From NCBI RefSeq assembly GCF_932294415.1, contig NC_065543.1, positions 899,976-963,975 of the forward strand: a stretch of 64,000 bases of DNA. The letters are read 5' to 3'. The position numbers and the translations under genes are program-made. Under the pieces are notes generated by a model, which had not been told where the DNA came from, did no database searches, and was given only the letters and a program-made list of their open reading frames with translations. This document shows, piece by piece, positions 12,803 to 32,374 of this stretch (its first letter is position 1; each line of letters starts with the position of its first letter). Source of the stretch: Quercus robur (lineage: Eukaryota > Streptophyta > Magnoliopsida > Fagales > Fagaceae).

Positions 12803-13411
12803 GAAATATATAAGAAAGGAGGAAGAAAACATGTGATCTTAAACCTGCCCCCTTTGGGTTGTTTCCCGCTTGTGAAAGCAATGACACCAGAAAAAGCCAA
12901 TCCATGCGTGGAGGAAGTAACATCAATTACGAAACTACACAATAAAGCACTTCCTAAAGCCCTTAAGAAGCTAGAGAGTGAACTGAAAGGACTCAAATAT
13001 TCAATAGCCGATTTCTACACTTTTCTTAGTGAAAGAATAGATAATCCTTCAAAATATGGTATGTCACTTCCATTTTAATAGTACGATATGTATTTTTTTT
13101 TTTTTTAATTGTACTTTGCTTTTTATTTTTGCCATAGACTAATAGCATCTTTGTTTTAATTATGTTGGGAAGGTTTTAAAGAAGGGAAGATTGCATGCTG
13201 TGGAACTGGTCCATATAATGGAATTTATAGTTGCGGAGGAAAGAGAGCAGATGGCCCAAAGTACGAATTATGTAGGAACATTAGTGACTATGTGTTCTTT
13301 GATGCTCCTCATCCTTCCGAAAAAGCCTACCAGCAATTCGCAGAGCTGATTTGGAGTGGAAGTCCCAATGTCATACGACCTCATAGTCTCAAAGAGTTGT
13401 TTGATCACTGA
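12803..13411 (+). pseudogene. last two exons of a GDSL esterase/lipase (GLIP type)
   Basis: Exon 12803-13058 follows TTTGTTAG and reads EIYKKGGRKHVILNLPPLGC, the GDSL block III region. Exon 13173-13411 reads IACCGTGPYNGIYSCGGK, then YVFFDAPHPSEKAYQQ with the D..H pair of the catalytic triad (block V), and ends LKELFDH-stop. The family are secreted SGNH hydrolases of about 360 aa acting on lipids and esters. The signal peptide, the GDSxxDxGN nucleophile block and block II should lie 5' of 12803, but no such exons were found in the preceding 1.7 kb. What remains is the C-terminal 45 percent with no disruption seen. It is a truncated gene or one whose first exons were moved away. Confidence 0.8.
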
Positions 13412-14229
13412 TTGCATTAAAATTTTAATAAATGTAAAATAAAAAACTTATGGAGCATATTATAGTTTAATAAATTAATGATTTTGTTATATAACAAATG
13501 TCATAAGGATAGTGATTAAGATGTATTTAATGTTTATTTTTTTTATTTATATTTAAAAAATATTACAGACAAACTATACGCATATATTCCAAAAAGCACA
13601 CACAATAACCACAATGAAATTATGCATGTAAGCTAATAAATTATTAAAACAAATGTATTTTCTTCTTTGAAAAATGTGCATTACTGCTCAAAATTGAGCA
13701 ATTATTAATCCTTAATATATGAACCCTTATAACCATAAATTTATATGTTTAATAATTCAATCATCATATGATACTCTCAACATTTGGACAATACACCAAA
13801 TTAGAGGTGGATCCAAACACTAGAGATGCACCTCGGCCAGTGGTGGCAAACACTACTAAAAATGATTCAGGGGATTGGATGCAACCCGGTGAAGCATATG
13901 TTCTTGTAGTTAAATTATAAGAAGATTTTCTATATTTTTCCTCTTGCATTGCCTTCCAAAATTAATATGCAGTCAAATTCGTTTACTTTGAACAAATCTA
14001 TGTTAGATCTTAACATGCAATCAAATTGATTTGCTTTGAACATATCTTTGTTAGACCAGAAATAATATTACTTTAATTATTCAATTCCAAGCGTATCTAT
14101 TATAATTGCCATACCCATACCCAGCAATATCTGGGCAATGACAGAAACTCACTATAAAAAATAAAAAAAATAAAAGAACATATAAGCAAAAATCATACAA
14201 TGATATAAAAACCCAAAAAGAAGAGATCA
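13412..14229. other. intergenic, nothing recognised
   Basis: AT-rich, no coding exon seen. A tandem-like pair of GTCAAATTCGTTTACTTTGA and ATCAAATTGATTTGCTTTGA lies at 13971-14045. Confidence 0.4.
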
Positions 14230-14244
14230 AATGAGAATGATACC

Positions 14245-14475
14245 CTGCGGTTTGTTGGGACGGCGACGGCGACGGAGACGGAGACGCTGACGGCGAAGGC
14301 GACGTTTCTATGACGGCGACGGCGACGGAAAGTGAGAGACCGAAGCGAGATGGAGGGCCGACGGCGACGGACAAGGACGGAGCTGAAGAGAGGGAATGAA
14401 TGCGACGGAACGGCGACGGAGCTGAAGAGAGATCGAGTGCGACGGAACGGCGACGGAGCTGAAGAGGACTGAGAG
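14245..14475. repeat. GACGGC/GACGGA-rich simple repeat block
   Basis: Imperfect repeats of GACGGCGACGG and GACGGAGCTGAAGAGAG fill this stretch; the unit of about 45 nt around GCTGAAGAGAG recurs three times near 14377, 14421 and 14456. Serine/proline-rich open frames on the minus strand come from this composition and are not genes. Confidence 0.65.
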
Positions 14476-14654
14476 TGAGAGAGAGAGAGAGAGACTGAGT
14501 TTTTTGAGTGATGCACTGTGAGTGTGGGAGGGAATGAGAGTTTTTTGAACTAAAGAGTTTTTTTTGAGAGAGTACTGTAAAGTGTGGGAGGACTGAGTTT
14601 TTTTGAGACTGTTTTGAATGAGAGTTTTTTTGAGAGTTTTGTTGAGAGACACGT

Positions 14655-15040
14655 GTGGCAAAAGAAAATAGAAATCAAGTCCAACGGACTTGATTTCTGT
14701 GTAGAAAAACCGCTAGTCGGTTTTTATACATACAAACCGAGTCTAATAGACTCGTTTTCTACACACAGAAATCGAGTCCAATGGACTCGATTTCTATGTG
14801 TAAAAACCGAGTGTATTGGACTCGGTTTGTATGCATGGAAATCGAGTTTATTTAACTCGATTTCTATGTGTAAAAACCAAGTGTATTGGACTCGGTTTGT
14901 ATGCATAGAAATCGAGTTTATTTAACTCGATTTCTGTACGCCCATTTCCCACGTCGTTCACTGCAAAAAAGGAAAATCGAGTATACTAAACTCGATTTTA
15001 CAACCCACAAATCGACTCCAATAAACTCGAATTGTTAGAA
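14655..15040. repeat. chain of short perfect hairpins with an ATCGAGT core
   Basis: Eight or so successive small palindromes follow each other, each a stem of 8-12 nt closed by 4-8 nt. Examples are AAATCGAGTC-caatg-GACTCGATTT at about 14768-14794 and AACCGAGT-gtattg-ACTCGGTT. The spacers are GTGTAAA-like or TATGCAT-like. The same ATCGAGT/ACTCGAT stems occur in the arms of the fold-back element at 15407-16331, so this is probably a diverged relative. No reading frame of interest was seen. Confidence 0.7.
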
Positions 15041-15406
15041 ACCAAAATAGTTTAAAACGTTTGCTAACTAATGATATTGTTTAGATTTTATAGTTATTTT
15101 CTAAAAAAATCCGACATATAATGTAAACTTATGGATCAAGTATGTAATTTATCACCTATAAAAAAAATAAAAAAAAAGTATGTAGTTTATCTTTCTCAAA
15201 AAAAAAGTATGTAATTTATCCAAAAATATTCTAATAACCCAAATTTGGATCTCTAAAAATAGGAATTTTAATCAGAGCCGTAAACCTTGCAGATTACCAT
15301 GCAAACATTTCAGTGATTTCACACAGCAGCATGAGAGTGAAAGAAAAACAAAGAGAGGAAAGAGAAAAAAAAAAAAAAAACAGAGAGAAGGAAAAGACAA
15401 TCTTAT

Positions 15407-15663
15407 ATAGGTAACTAGCACTTAAAAAACTAACTATTTAGTTAGTAGTTAAGGTTTCAAAACTAATTTGTTTTCTAGCATCTCGAGTATTTTAAACTCG
15501 ATTTTGGCCAATAAATCGACCATCAGACGCTCGATTTCTATGCTCTGATTACTGCCGACGTGGCAAATTTTGCCACATGGGAACACAGAAATCGAGTCTC
15601 TAAGACTCGATTTCTAAGTGTTATACTGAGGAACCACAACGTCTGAGGGAAGAAAGCAGAGAG

Positions 15664-15703
<40 letters not shown>

Positions 15704-16331
15704 AAGAAATAGAAAGAGAGATCGGCGAGACCCAGGCGCCGCGCGCGGCCTGGGTCTCGCCTCTCGCGAGCCCAGGCAGCGCGAGCCCAGGCGCCGCGCT
15801 GCCTGGGTCTCGCGAGCCCAGGCAGCGCGAGCCCAGGCGCCGCGCTGCCTGGGTCTCGCGAGACCAGGCAGCGCGAGCCCAGGCGCCGCGCTGCCTGGGT
15901 CTCGCGAGACCAGGCAGCGCGAGCCCAGGCGCCGCGCTGCCTGGGCTCGCGAGACCCAGGCCGCGCGCGGCGCCTGGGTCTCGCCTGGGCTCGCGAGACC
16001 CAGGCCGTAGATCGGCGAGCCCAGGCGAGACCCAGGCGCCGCGCGCGGCCTGGGTCTCGCCGATCTCTCTTTCTATTTTTTTTTTTTTTTTCTCTGCTTT
16101 CTTCCCTCAGACGTTGGGGTTCCTCAGTATAACACTTAGAGACTCGATTTCTGTGTTCCCATGTGGCAAAGTTTGCCACGTCGGCAGTAATCAGAGCATA
16201 GAAATCGAGCGTCTGATGGTCGATTTATTGGCGAAAATCGAGTTTAAAATACTCGAGATGCTAGAAAACAAATTAGTTTTGAAACCTTAACTACTAACTA
16301 AATAGTTAGTTTTTTAGTGCTAGTTACCTAT
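15407..16331. mobile_element. fold-back element with about 250-bp arms and a GC-rich palindromic core
   Basis: The left arm (about 15407-15660) and right arm (about 16092-16331) are almost perfect reverse complements, running from ATAGGTAACTAGCAC to GTGCTAGTTACCTAT. Each arm carries the ATCGAGT stems and a TGCCGACGTGGCAAA motif. Inside lie a 36-nt A run on the left, a T run on the right, and a GC-rich core. TA flanks the GGTAAC..GTTACC ends on both sides, which could be a 2-bp target duplication, though the ends are not certain. No transposase is encoded. The element ends 226 nt before the ITPK4 start codon. Confidence 0.8.
15719..16066. repeat. GC-rich tandem and inverted repeat core of the fold-back element
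   Basis: A unit of about 46 nt starting CTCGCGAG(C/A)CCAGGCAGC is repeated at about 15768, 15809, 15855 and 15901, and the outer parts are reverse complements of each other (AGATCGGCGAGACCCAGG at the left, its complement at the right). The units are themselves palindromic (GCCCAGGCGCCGCGCTGCCTGGG). It is strikingly GC-rich against an AT-rich background. The long Arg/Ala-rich minus-strand frame across it is an artefact of composition. Confidence 0.75.
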
Positions 16332-16534
16332 TTTCTCCGTTATAATGGACAGCCACTGTACACACGCTTGTTGATGTTCTTTGATTGAGCGTGCAAAGGT
16401 TTCAACTTTAAACTTTAAAAGCTTCCAGAAAGGTGAAACCTGCGGTTGATTCCCTCTTTAGCATTACCTTTTCCTTTTGTTTTTTCATTTCTCTTTCTCT
16501 GCAACAAAACCAAAACACAAACACAAACACATAC

Positions 16535-16556
16535 ACAGAGAGAGAGAGAGAGAGAG
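16535..16556 (+). promoter_or_regulatory. GA-repeat leader directly before the ITPK4 start codon
   Basis: An (AG)n tract runs up to the ATG at 16557. GA/CT tracts are common in plant 5' leaders and bind BBR/BPC-type GAGA factors; any role here is inference. Confidence 0.4.
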
Positions 16557-25540
<8,984 letters not shown>

Positions 25541-27050
25541 GCAACAAAAGCTCCTCTTTGACAAGACGATCAGTGAAGACGGGGTTGATCATCACATCTG
25601 TGTTAAAGAGACCAACCATGATCTGTTCATTTTGGAAGTGAGATATAAGATGTATATTCCTGTGATTATATGTCATAGCACCTTGGGAGGAAATCTGAGC
25701 AAGAAAAATATCATGTAATCTTTCTCTTAGCACAAGTCCTTTCACTGCACCTTATGTCTAGAATCTTGTGTTATTATCAACGGTCCACGCTTCGCAATTT
25801 GAACTTGCCATGCATGATCTTTCTTTCTCTCTTTCTTTTTTTTTCCCTGTAATATTTCTTTTGGATATGAAGTACCTTTTTTTTGTTTGTTTGGGGGAGG
25901 GAACCTATATTTAGCTTCCTTCACTTTACCCCCCTTATGTGATGTTCATAACTATGATTTTATTAATGGAACATCTTGTGCAAAGATTGGACATTTTTTA
26001 TGTAGTTGATCATGATTTTTAACGTTTGTTCCTATATGTCTTATCACTTATGTAAATTTGGAAAGAATTGACAATAGATAGATGTCAAAGTTTTGGAAAT
26101 GCATTGCATATTATATACTTACTTACAATTGCCTACTGCTATGCCAACATGTGCCCGAGCACACCTCTTTGGAGAGCCATTGGTTGTATGATTTTTGTAG
26201 CACGAGGTAACACATACTTTAGTTTTGTACTCCTTGTTGATTCATTGAATGGGAGCAAATTATTGGATTGGTTAGGTCATCAATCATCGTCACTTCTGTT
26301 TTTTTTGGTTTTTGTTTTTAAGGTACAAACTACAAAGTGAAAAAGCAAGCTAAAAACCAAACTAGGTAACACCTGCGATCGTCCATGTTTGAAGTGCTTG
26401 GCTGCCTGTCGGGCCCCTGCTTGAATGAGCTCCTGCAGTAGAATGGTTTATATAATTATAATGGTGTCTGTATTTTACCGACCCTGTTATGTATTGTTAA
26501 CCTCTCTTGAGGTTTACCCTCACTTTTGCAATAAATAACATCTGAGAGACTTATGGCTTTCATGGGATCTCCAATAAGATGTGATTTAGACTGACAACTT
26601 TTCTCCAATAAGCTTTTATTCATATTGTTTTTTTACATTGAAAAATTTAATCTATGAAAAAAAATATATTTTTGTCTCCCAAGTTAAAGGATGGCCTTCA
26701 ACTAGTGTATAAGATATCATCCTTTCCCATTTTTCTTAATAATTACATTATCATTATCTTAATAATTCATATGGGTGAACGAAAGAGAGCTGGTTCCAAA
26801 AAAAAAAAAAAATTTCAGTGTGAAGTCCATGAATTCATAGACATTAGACGAACAAGTAAGCCCATGAATTCAATGAAAAAAAAAATTCCAAAAAGTAGGC
26901 GTTTGCTAAAAAAAAAAGAAGATCCTTGAAAATTGTTTCTAATAAAAAAGAAAAGATATTGAGCTTTGTTTACTCTGACTGGGACTGATAATGTAAGCAT
27001 TGGGCTTAAGAAAAATCCACCACCTTCCCTCCCAGAATAGCCATGACCAC
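25541..27050. other. ITPK4 3' flank and intergenic DNA
   Basis: The first few hundred bases are presumably the ITPK4 3' UTR. No further coding exon was recognised. A-runs near 26800 and 26910 are the only low-complexity features. The last 8 bases (ATGACCAC, 27043-27050) are the left target duplication of the MITE that follows. Confidence 0.4.
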
Positions 27051-27522
27051 TAGGGGTGTGCATGGGTCGGGTTGGGTCGGGTTGAGGGGATTTTTTGACC
27101 CAACCCACCATGGTGGGTCAAAAAAAATTCAACCCGACCCAACCCATCATATAAGTTCAACCCAACCCAACCCAACCCACATGGGTCGGGTTGGGTCGGG
27201 TTGAACCCATGGGTTTGACAAATTTTTTTAGTATTATTATTAAATTGAGTAGAAAAAAAAATATATATATTAATATATTAAAAAAACCTAAATATTAGTA
27301 TCAATGTAACTCTTTAAAGGCAAACAATACTAATAACAAAACAACAATAGTAATCTATTAGGATTTGTGTGAACTAATTGACTTTTATATAAGATAGGAA
27401 GAACTGGCTATTTGAAAAAAATTTATTAATTATATAATATATTTTTTATATATATTAAATTAGTATTAGTAGGAGGAATTGAGGAAATGCTGCTCTACAG
27501 CTGTTTTTTTTTTAATTATTAA

Positions 27523-27570
<48 letters not shown>

Positions 27571-27821
27571 TGCCCTACAATTGATTTAAAAAAAATTATT
27601 AAATATAAAATATATTTTAAATATATATTAAATATGGGTGGGTGGGTCGGGTCGGGTTTGGCAGGTTTGTAATTTTATGACCCAAACCCAACCCGACCCG
27701 CCATAAAAAAAAAATTTGTAACCCAACCCAACCCACCAAGCCTTAAAAACCGACCCAACCCGGCGGGTCGGGTTGGGTCGGGTCGGGTTTGGCGGGTCGG
27801 TGGGTTTTCTGCACACCCCTA
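27051..27821. mobile_element. hAT-superfamily MITE with perfect 8-bp target duplication
   Basis: The ends are TAGGGGTGTGCA and its complement TGCACACCCCTA, followed inward by GGGTCGGGTTGGGTCGGG-type sub-terminal repeats in both arms. ATGACCAC flanks it at 27043-27050 and 27822-27829 exactly, the 8-bp length expected of hAT insertion. The 771-bp body has no coding capacity and is AT-rich, with a (TA)n tract at about 27528-27567. The terminal sequence belongs to the widespread AGGGGTGTGCA group of plant hAT MITEs. A perfect TSD suggests a fairly recent insertion. Confidence 0.9.
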
Positions 27822-27829
27822 ATGACCAC

Positions 27830-28664
27830 ACCCACATCATATAAATCATTAATAGAGGGAGAAAAAAAACCAAACCAAAAGTGATGAGAGAGAGAAAGAG
27901 ATAGGCAAATCCATCACAAGGTGGGTTTGGAGGGTAAAATGTGAGCTTCAATTTTAAATTATTGGTTTATAAGATATAAAATTATTATTTGTAGTTTATT
28001 AATTCATAATATAAATAATTCATTTGTAGTAAAAATTCATAGATTTGTGAAGAGGTATAACGTTTTAGTCATGATTTAACTATATGTAGAAAAATAATAA
28101 GTTAATCAAGTAGCTCATGAATAATCTTATACTTGCTTGATAAGTAAACGAACCAAGATTGAACATGTAATCTTATTTGGTGATGATCTCAAGATAAAAT
28201 TAAATGAATATGCTTGAACTTTTAATACTCAACTTGGCTTGTTTATAGTCCTAGTAAAAGGCTATTATGATATGAGTTAGAAGATACTTGTCCAATCATG
28301 TGTCTCTTCCCTCCATTTAAATATGGCTCGTGTCAAGTGAGAACACCTAATTAATGCGGAGGTGACAGTTGTCTAATTTAGGAGCTATCTCTTGTGGTTC
28401 CTCGTATACTTCTCATGGGTTTGCTAGATGCCCTTGGTCGACATTGTCCGATGGGTTATCTTTCATCGGCTATCCTCTTCTTTTAGAAGATATGGGCTGG
28501 GGCTGGTCCATCAATTCATCTCATTCTTAATGAAATGAGGAACACGGTAGGAAGGTGGGATAGCAGGCAGTGCAGTATAGACAAAATAAATAGTAGCTCC
28601 ACTTGGAGAGTAGTACAAGTAGAAAGTGTCAGTAAGTAATAAATGGGGGCCCACATAACATTAC

Positions 28665-28695
<31 letters not shown>

Positions 28696-28751
28696 GATGA
28701 TATGAGTGGGCGTTTGTATGAAGTATGAATGTATGATCTATCTATGATGTC
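27830..28751. other. intergenic, LARP6B upstream region
   Basis: No coding sequence recognised. An A/GAAA-rich tract lies at 28667-28696. The 3' end forms the promoter of the next gene. Confidence 0.4.
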
Positions 28752-28760
28752 TATAAATAG
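28752..28760 (+). promoter_or_regulatory. probable TATA box of LARP6B
   Basis: TATAAATAG lies about 160 bp before the LARP6B start codon, followed by a C/T-rich leader as expected for a plant Pol II promoter. Confidence 0.5.
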
Positions 28761-28918
28761 TTGAGTCCCAACCCATCCCTGAAATCCCGAGAACCCCTTC
28801 TCCACTGTCTTCCCCCAGACTCTCTCTTCCGCCCCTTTTTACAGGGCCAAAAATAACACCCCACCCCACATCTATCTATCTATATATATCTAAACCCCTC
28901 AATCTTTTTTTTACCCAA

Positions 28919-29508
28919 ATGGCCCAAGAAGATTCCTCTCCAGATCCATCTCCTTCTCCCCCAAACCTCTCGGATCCTTCCAAACCCGATCCACCTCCTC
29001 CATCTTCGTCGTCGTCGTCTTCGTCTTCGTTATCGCGAAACGTTTCGTTTAGCAGGCTCAACGCGCAGGCTCCCGAGTTCGTTCCGACTCAGCAGCAAGC
29101 ACCGCGACTCGCTGCTGCTTCTGCTTCTGCTTCTGCTGCTGTTGTTCCTCCTCCTCCGCCTCCGCCGCCGCCTATGCACTCGTTTCCTCTCCGTTCCACG
29201 TTGCGGCGGCGATCCAGGGTCACGTGGCGGTCCCTCCTCACGTGATCCCCGTTCAGCATCCTCATCATGTTCCGGTTCAGTACCATCCTCATCACCCGCA
29301 TCATCCGCATCCGCATCCTCATCATCATCATCAGCAGTACTACGGCGGCGGAGGCGGTGGTGGTGGTGGAGGGTTTAGAGAGCAAGAGGTTGGGGCGCAA
29401 GTGCAAAATCAAGCTCCGGTGGAGTCTGATCATGTTGTTGCTGCCGCTTCTTCGTCCTCGGCAAAAAACAAGATCTCCGAGGAGGCTACTCAGAAGATTT
29501 TGAATCAG
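28919..29508 (+). pseudogene. LARP6B: exon 1 of La-related protein 6B, frame-shifted and without its downstream exons
   Basis: The start MAQEDSSPDPSPSPPNL leads to a Ser/Pro-rich stretch and FSRLNAQAPEFVP (residues about 44-56), a PAM2 motif that binds poly(A)-binding protein. Pro-rich and His-rich segments follow, and the exon ends SEEATQKILNQ at a CAG/GTGTGA donor, exactly where the La motif (VEYYFSDLNL) should begin in the next exon. The frame changes in the region 29170-29224: the 5' frame runs into an Arg-rich tail, while the downstream frame continues AAAIQGHVAVPPHVIPVQHP, consistent with loss of one base. LARP6B is a cytoplasmic RNA-binding protein. The La-motif and RRM exons are not in the remaining 34 kb. 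In Arabidopsis LARP6B (At2g43970) lies beside ITPK4 (At2g43980), so the position is ancestral. Confidence 0.8.
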
Positions 29509-29859
29509 GTGTGAAGCCTATTGCTCACTATTCAAACACTTTGCTCATTTTTTATATATTTATTTTCAATTTCGTTCTTAATTAATTAATTTCATTTCGA
29601 TTTGTTTTGATTAATGTACATACTATAAGAATGGGTTCAAATTTGGTTGAATTTTGATTCTAGTGTATTTTCATGAGTTCAGATACTATGTAGTTGTTAA
29701 ATAGTGGTGAAATGTGCTTCTACCAGCTACTCAACACTGGTATATGTTGATGGAGAGACTCTAAAAGATGAAGGGGATTTGGGGTATTTCCACAGCATTC
29801 TCAGGTTCCAATTGGATTTTTTATTTTGTCGAATAGTTAAATCTTAAGCGAGGAATGAA

Positions 29860-30480
29860 GCATGTGCGATAACTTGGTTTAGCTACAAGATGTGAGGCGA
29901 TTCAGCATTTATTTATTAAGTTTTCGAACACAGAATCCCGACCGGAAAGATTTTATGGTGCAAGATTTAAGGTGGTTCATGATGTACATAGAAACTTTTA
30001 AGATATGGGATCACCAACTTTAGACCCCACTGGATTTGGCATTGTCAAATTAAAATGCGGAATGAAGCTCGTATGCTAACTTGGTTTAGCTACAAGATTT
30101 TAATGTGATTCAGCATATATATACACAAAGTTTTGCCACACCTTCTTTGTATCAAAGCATGTGTGCAAACTTGGTTTGGATACTAGATTTAATGTCTAGA
30201 AAGCTTTACAAAATGGGATAGGGGAATTCAGACCCCTTTGGATTTTATTGTATAGTCAATTTTAAAATGATTAACAAAGCACATGTGAAAACTTGGTTTA
30301 AGTACAAGATTTTAGGTGATACAGCACATACGTAGAATGTTTTACAATATAGGATAACAGAATTCATAAGTCATTGGATTTTGTTGTATCGTCACATTTA
30401 AAATGAGGAATACAGTGCGTGTGCAAACTTGGTTTAGCTACAAGATTTAAGGCAATGATGCACATATATAGTCTTACAAA
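29860..30480. repeat. five degenerate copies of an ACTTGGTTTAGCTACAAGAT unit
   Basis: The core AACTTGGTTTAGCTACAAGA recurs at about 29872, 30079, 30169, 30292 and 30426, each preceded by a GAATGAAGC-TGTGC-like word and followed by a GATTCAGCA-CATATA-like word. Spacing is 90-210 nt and the copies are diverged. It looks like an old internally amplified repeat. Confidence 0.6.
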
Positions 30481-30617
30481 ATGTCGGCAATGGACAATCA
30501 AATTGTATTGTTTACTGGCTTTGTAATGTCGACATTATCTAACATACATGTATGTCATGAACTGTAAAGAAAATGGTGTTGAGTCTTGATTTCTATGTAC
30601 AGAGTGTCAGAGTCGAT

Positions 30618-30745
30618 TAATATTTGGTGCCAAGAGCCTTGTTGTTTCCAAAGGAGACACCTAGAGTTTAAATTCCCCCCCCCCCCCAAAAAAAACAAAA
30701 AAAAGAACTATCAAATTATCATCCCAAAAAAAAAAAAAAAACAAC
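30618..30745 (+). mobile_element. SINE-like unit (copy 1)
   Basis: GCCAAGAGCCTTGTTGTTTC, then GGAGACACCTAGAGTTTAAAT with a C run, then AACTATCAAATTATC and an A-rich tail. It is a diverged relative of the unit at 31062-31165. The RNA polymerase III B-box is poor in this copy (GAGTTTAAATTCC). Confidence 0.5.
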
Positions 30746-31061
30746 TTTAGTATCAAGTCAAGACCAATAATAGTTAGTTTTCTGTAAATACTGTTTTGGA
30801 ATCCCACTTAGCCAGGATGTGTCTTTTCGTAGGCAGCAAGTTGTTAGTGTCATCTTCATGACATCTAAGAAACTTTTTTTAGATCAACAATTTGCTTGGA
30901 TTTAGAGGGAAATTAGGGTACATGTGTGAGGTTTGGTATCTGTTACGAGATAAGGCAAGAGGCACATATTAATTGAATGTACTATGATAGTTTACAAAGG
31001 TCACCTGAGGGTGTACAGTTGGCATTGAGTTAATGAATGTAAGTTTGAGTAAGATAATTGG

Positions 31062-31165
31062 GAGAATAACTAGCACCTCTTGGGTGTTTCCAATGGAGGC
31101 ATTAGGGGTTCAAATCCCCCCACCCCCATTTTAACTATCGGATTATCAAAAAGATAATTGGCAGA
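31062..31165 (+). mobile_element. SINE-like unit (copy 2) with B box
   Basis: ACTAGCACCTCTTGGGTGTT, then GGAGGCATTAGGGGTTCAAA with a B-box GGTTCAAATCC, a CCCCCCACCCCC stretch and AACTATCGGATTATCAAAA at the 3' end. This order is typical of a plant tRNA-derived SINE. Target duplications were not identified. Confidence 0.5.
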
Positions 31166-31290
31166 TATGTTGATATCTCATGAAGTCGTTACATAATGTG
31201 AAAATTAAGGGAAAAAAGAAGGAAAAACTCAGAAATTGTTAATGAAACTTTTTTAAAATTTGATAGCAAATTAGTTCACTGGAGTTATAA

Positions 31291-31610
31291 ATTATGAAAA
31301 ATGGGTTTGAATCATAGCGGGCTGCTCACACTTATAAAAGCCATGATGTAGGCAACTGAACAAGGACTCGTGTTATCATAATGCATGCTTCTTGGTAAAG
31401 GGTTTTGAGAAGGATCTATGGTTCACTCAAATGTGCGAAGGAAGGCGTTAATTATGAAAAATGGATTTGAATCATAGCAGGCTGCTCACACTTATAAAAG
31501 CCATGATGTAGGCAACTGAACAAGGACTCGTGTTATCATAATGCATGCTTCTTGGTAAAGGGTTTTGAGAAGGATTTATAGTTCACTCAAATGTGCGAAG
31601 GAAGGCGTTT
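31291..31610. repeat. 160-bp tandem duplication
   Basis: Two head-to-tail copies start ATTATGAAAAATGG at 31291 and 31451 and differ at only a few sites (for example GGGTTTGAATCATAGCGGG against GGATTTGAATCATAGCAGG). Few differences point to a recent event. Confidence 0.85.
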
Positions 31611-32374
31611 ACTAATTGCAAAGTACAAAGGCAGTAATTGAGAAAATGTGAACCTAGAGTAGTGGGAATCGTCGTTGTTTATGACTTTGTTCCATTTCCA
31701 TCTGAATAAAGACACATACTTTGCCTTCATTTCGTTCCTTCTTTCTTTCTTTATCAGTCAAGGCAAAGAGGTTTGCTAAGGGGTGTTTTATTTTTTGGCT
31801 ATATAACATTTAAAACGGGCCAAAGCCCACCAGCCCATTCTACAACAATAACTCAGACCCACGACCAAGTTGGCATACACACAGATATGTTGTCATATTC
31901 AGTACCAAAAGTGAACCGTTCTGTTCCTAGGTAAAAGAAATCCAATCGGTTTTGGTCCTATACTCCTCCTATCAGTCTCACCTAGCTGTGTTCTGCTGCT
32001 AATTGTGATGGGAATTTGGTACTTTCCAAAGTGGACTCAAAGACCCAACAAAACTTTTTTAAGTCCGCAGCTGCCCTCTCATTTGGATTTGGTTGAGCCC
32101 AATTTTCCATGTCCCAGATTATTAGGTTCCTTCCATCCTTAACCCAACTCAACAAAAATTCCAAAGTTGGGCCAGAATTCTCCATCATGGTCTGGTACCC
32201 ATTTCAAGGACTACATAGAGAATTCGTCTATGCTGTTTTGAGGTAACAGTGAATAGATGTGTTAGACAATTTTATTTAGATGATCAATTATCAATGCTAA
32301 CTTAATCTAATTCCCTCAATTTAGGGCAAACGCAGATTACCTTAACTTAACGTTGTCTTTCCTTATTCTTGTAG

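Larger units (their letters stand above)
29509..32374. other. non-coding stretch after LARP6B exon 1, repeat-bearing
   Basis: No La-motif exon is present. It holds a degenerate repeat cluster, two SINE-like units and a 160-bp tandem duplication (listed separately). A minus-strand open frame at 31982-32188 (WVKDGRNLIIWDMENWAQPN) has a protein-like composition but matches nothing I know. Confidence 0.4.

Noticed and set aside
14081-14661. Serine/proline-rich minus-strand frames
   Set aside because: They arise from the GACGGC simple repeat; no splice or start context.
15538-16179. Arg/Ala/Trp-rich 213-codon frame
   Set aside because: It crosses the GC-rich palindromic core of the fold-back element, so the frame is a result of composition.
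27051-27821. GGGTCGGGTTG repeats as interstitial telomere sequence
   Set aside because: The unit is not TTTAGGG and the blocks lie inside hAT MITE ends with a perfect 8-bp TSD.
28876-29433. Asp/Glu-rich and Met/Arg-rich minus-strand frames
   Set aside because: They are shadows of LARP6B exon 1.
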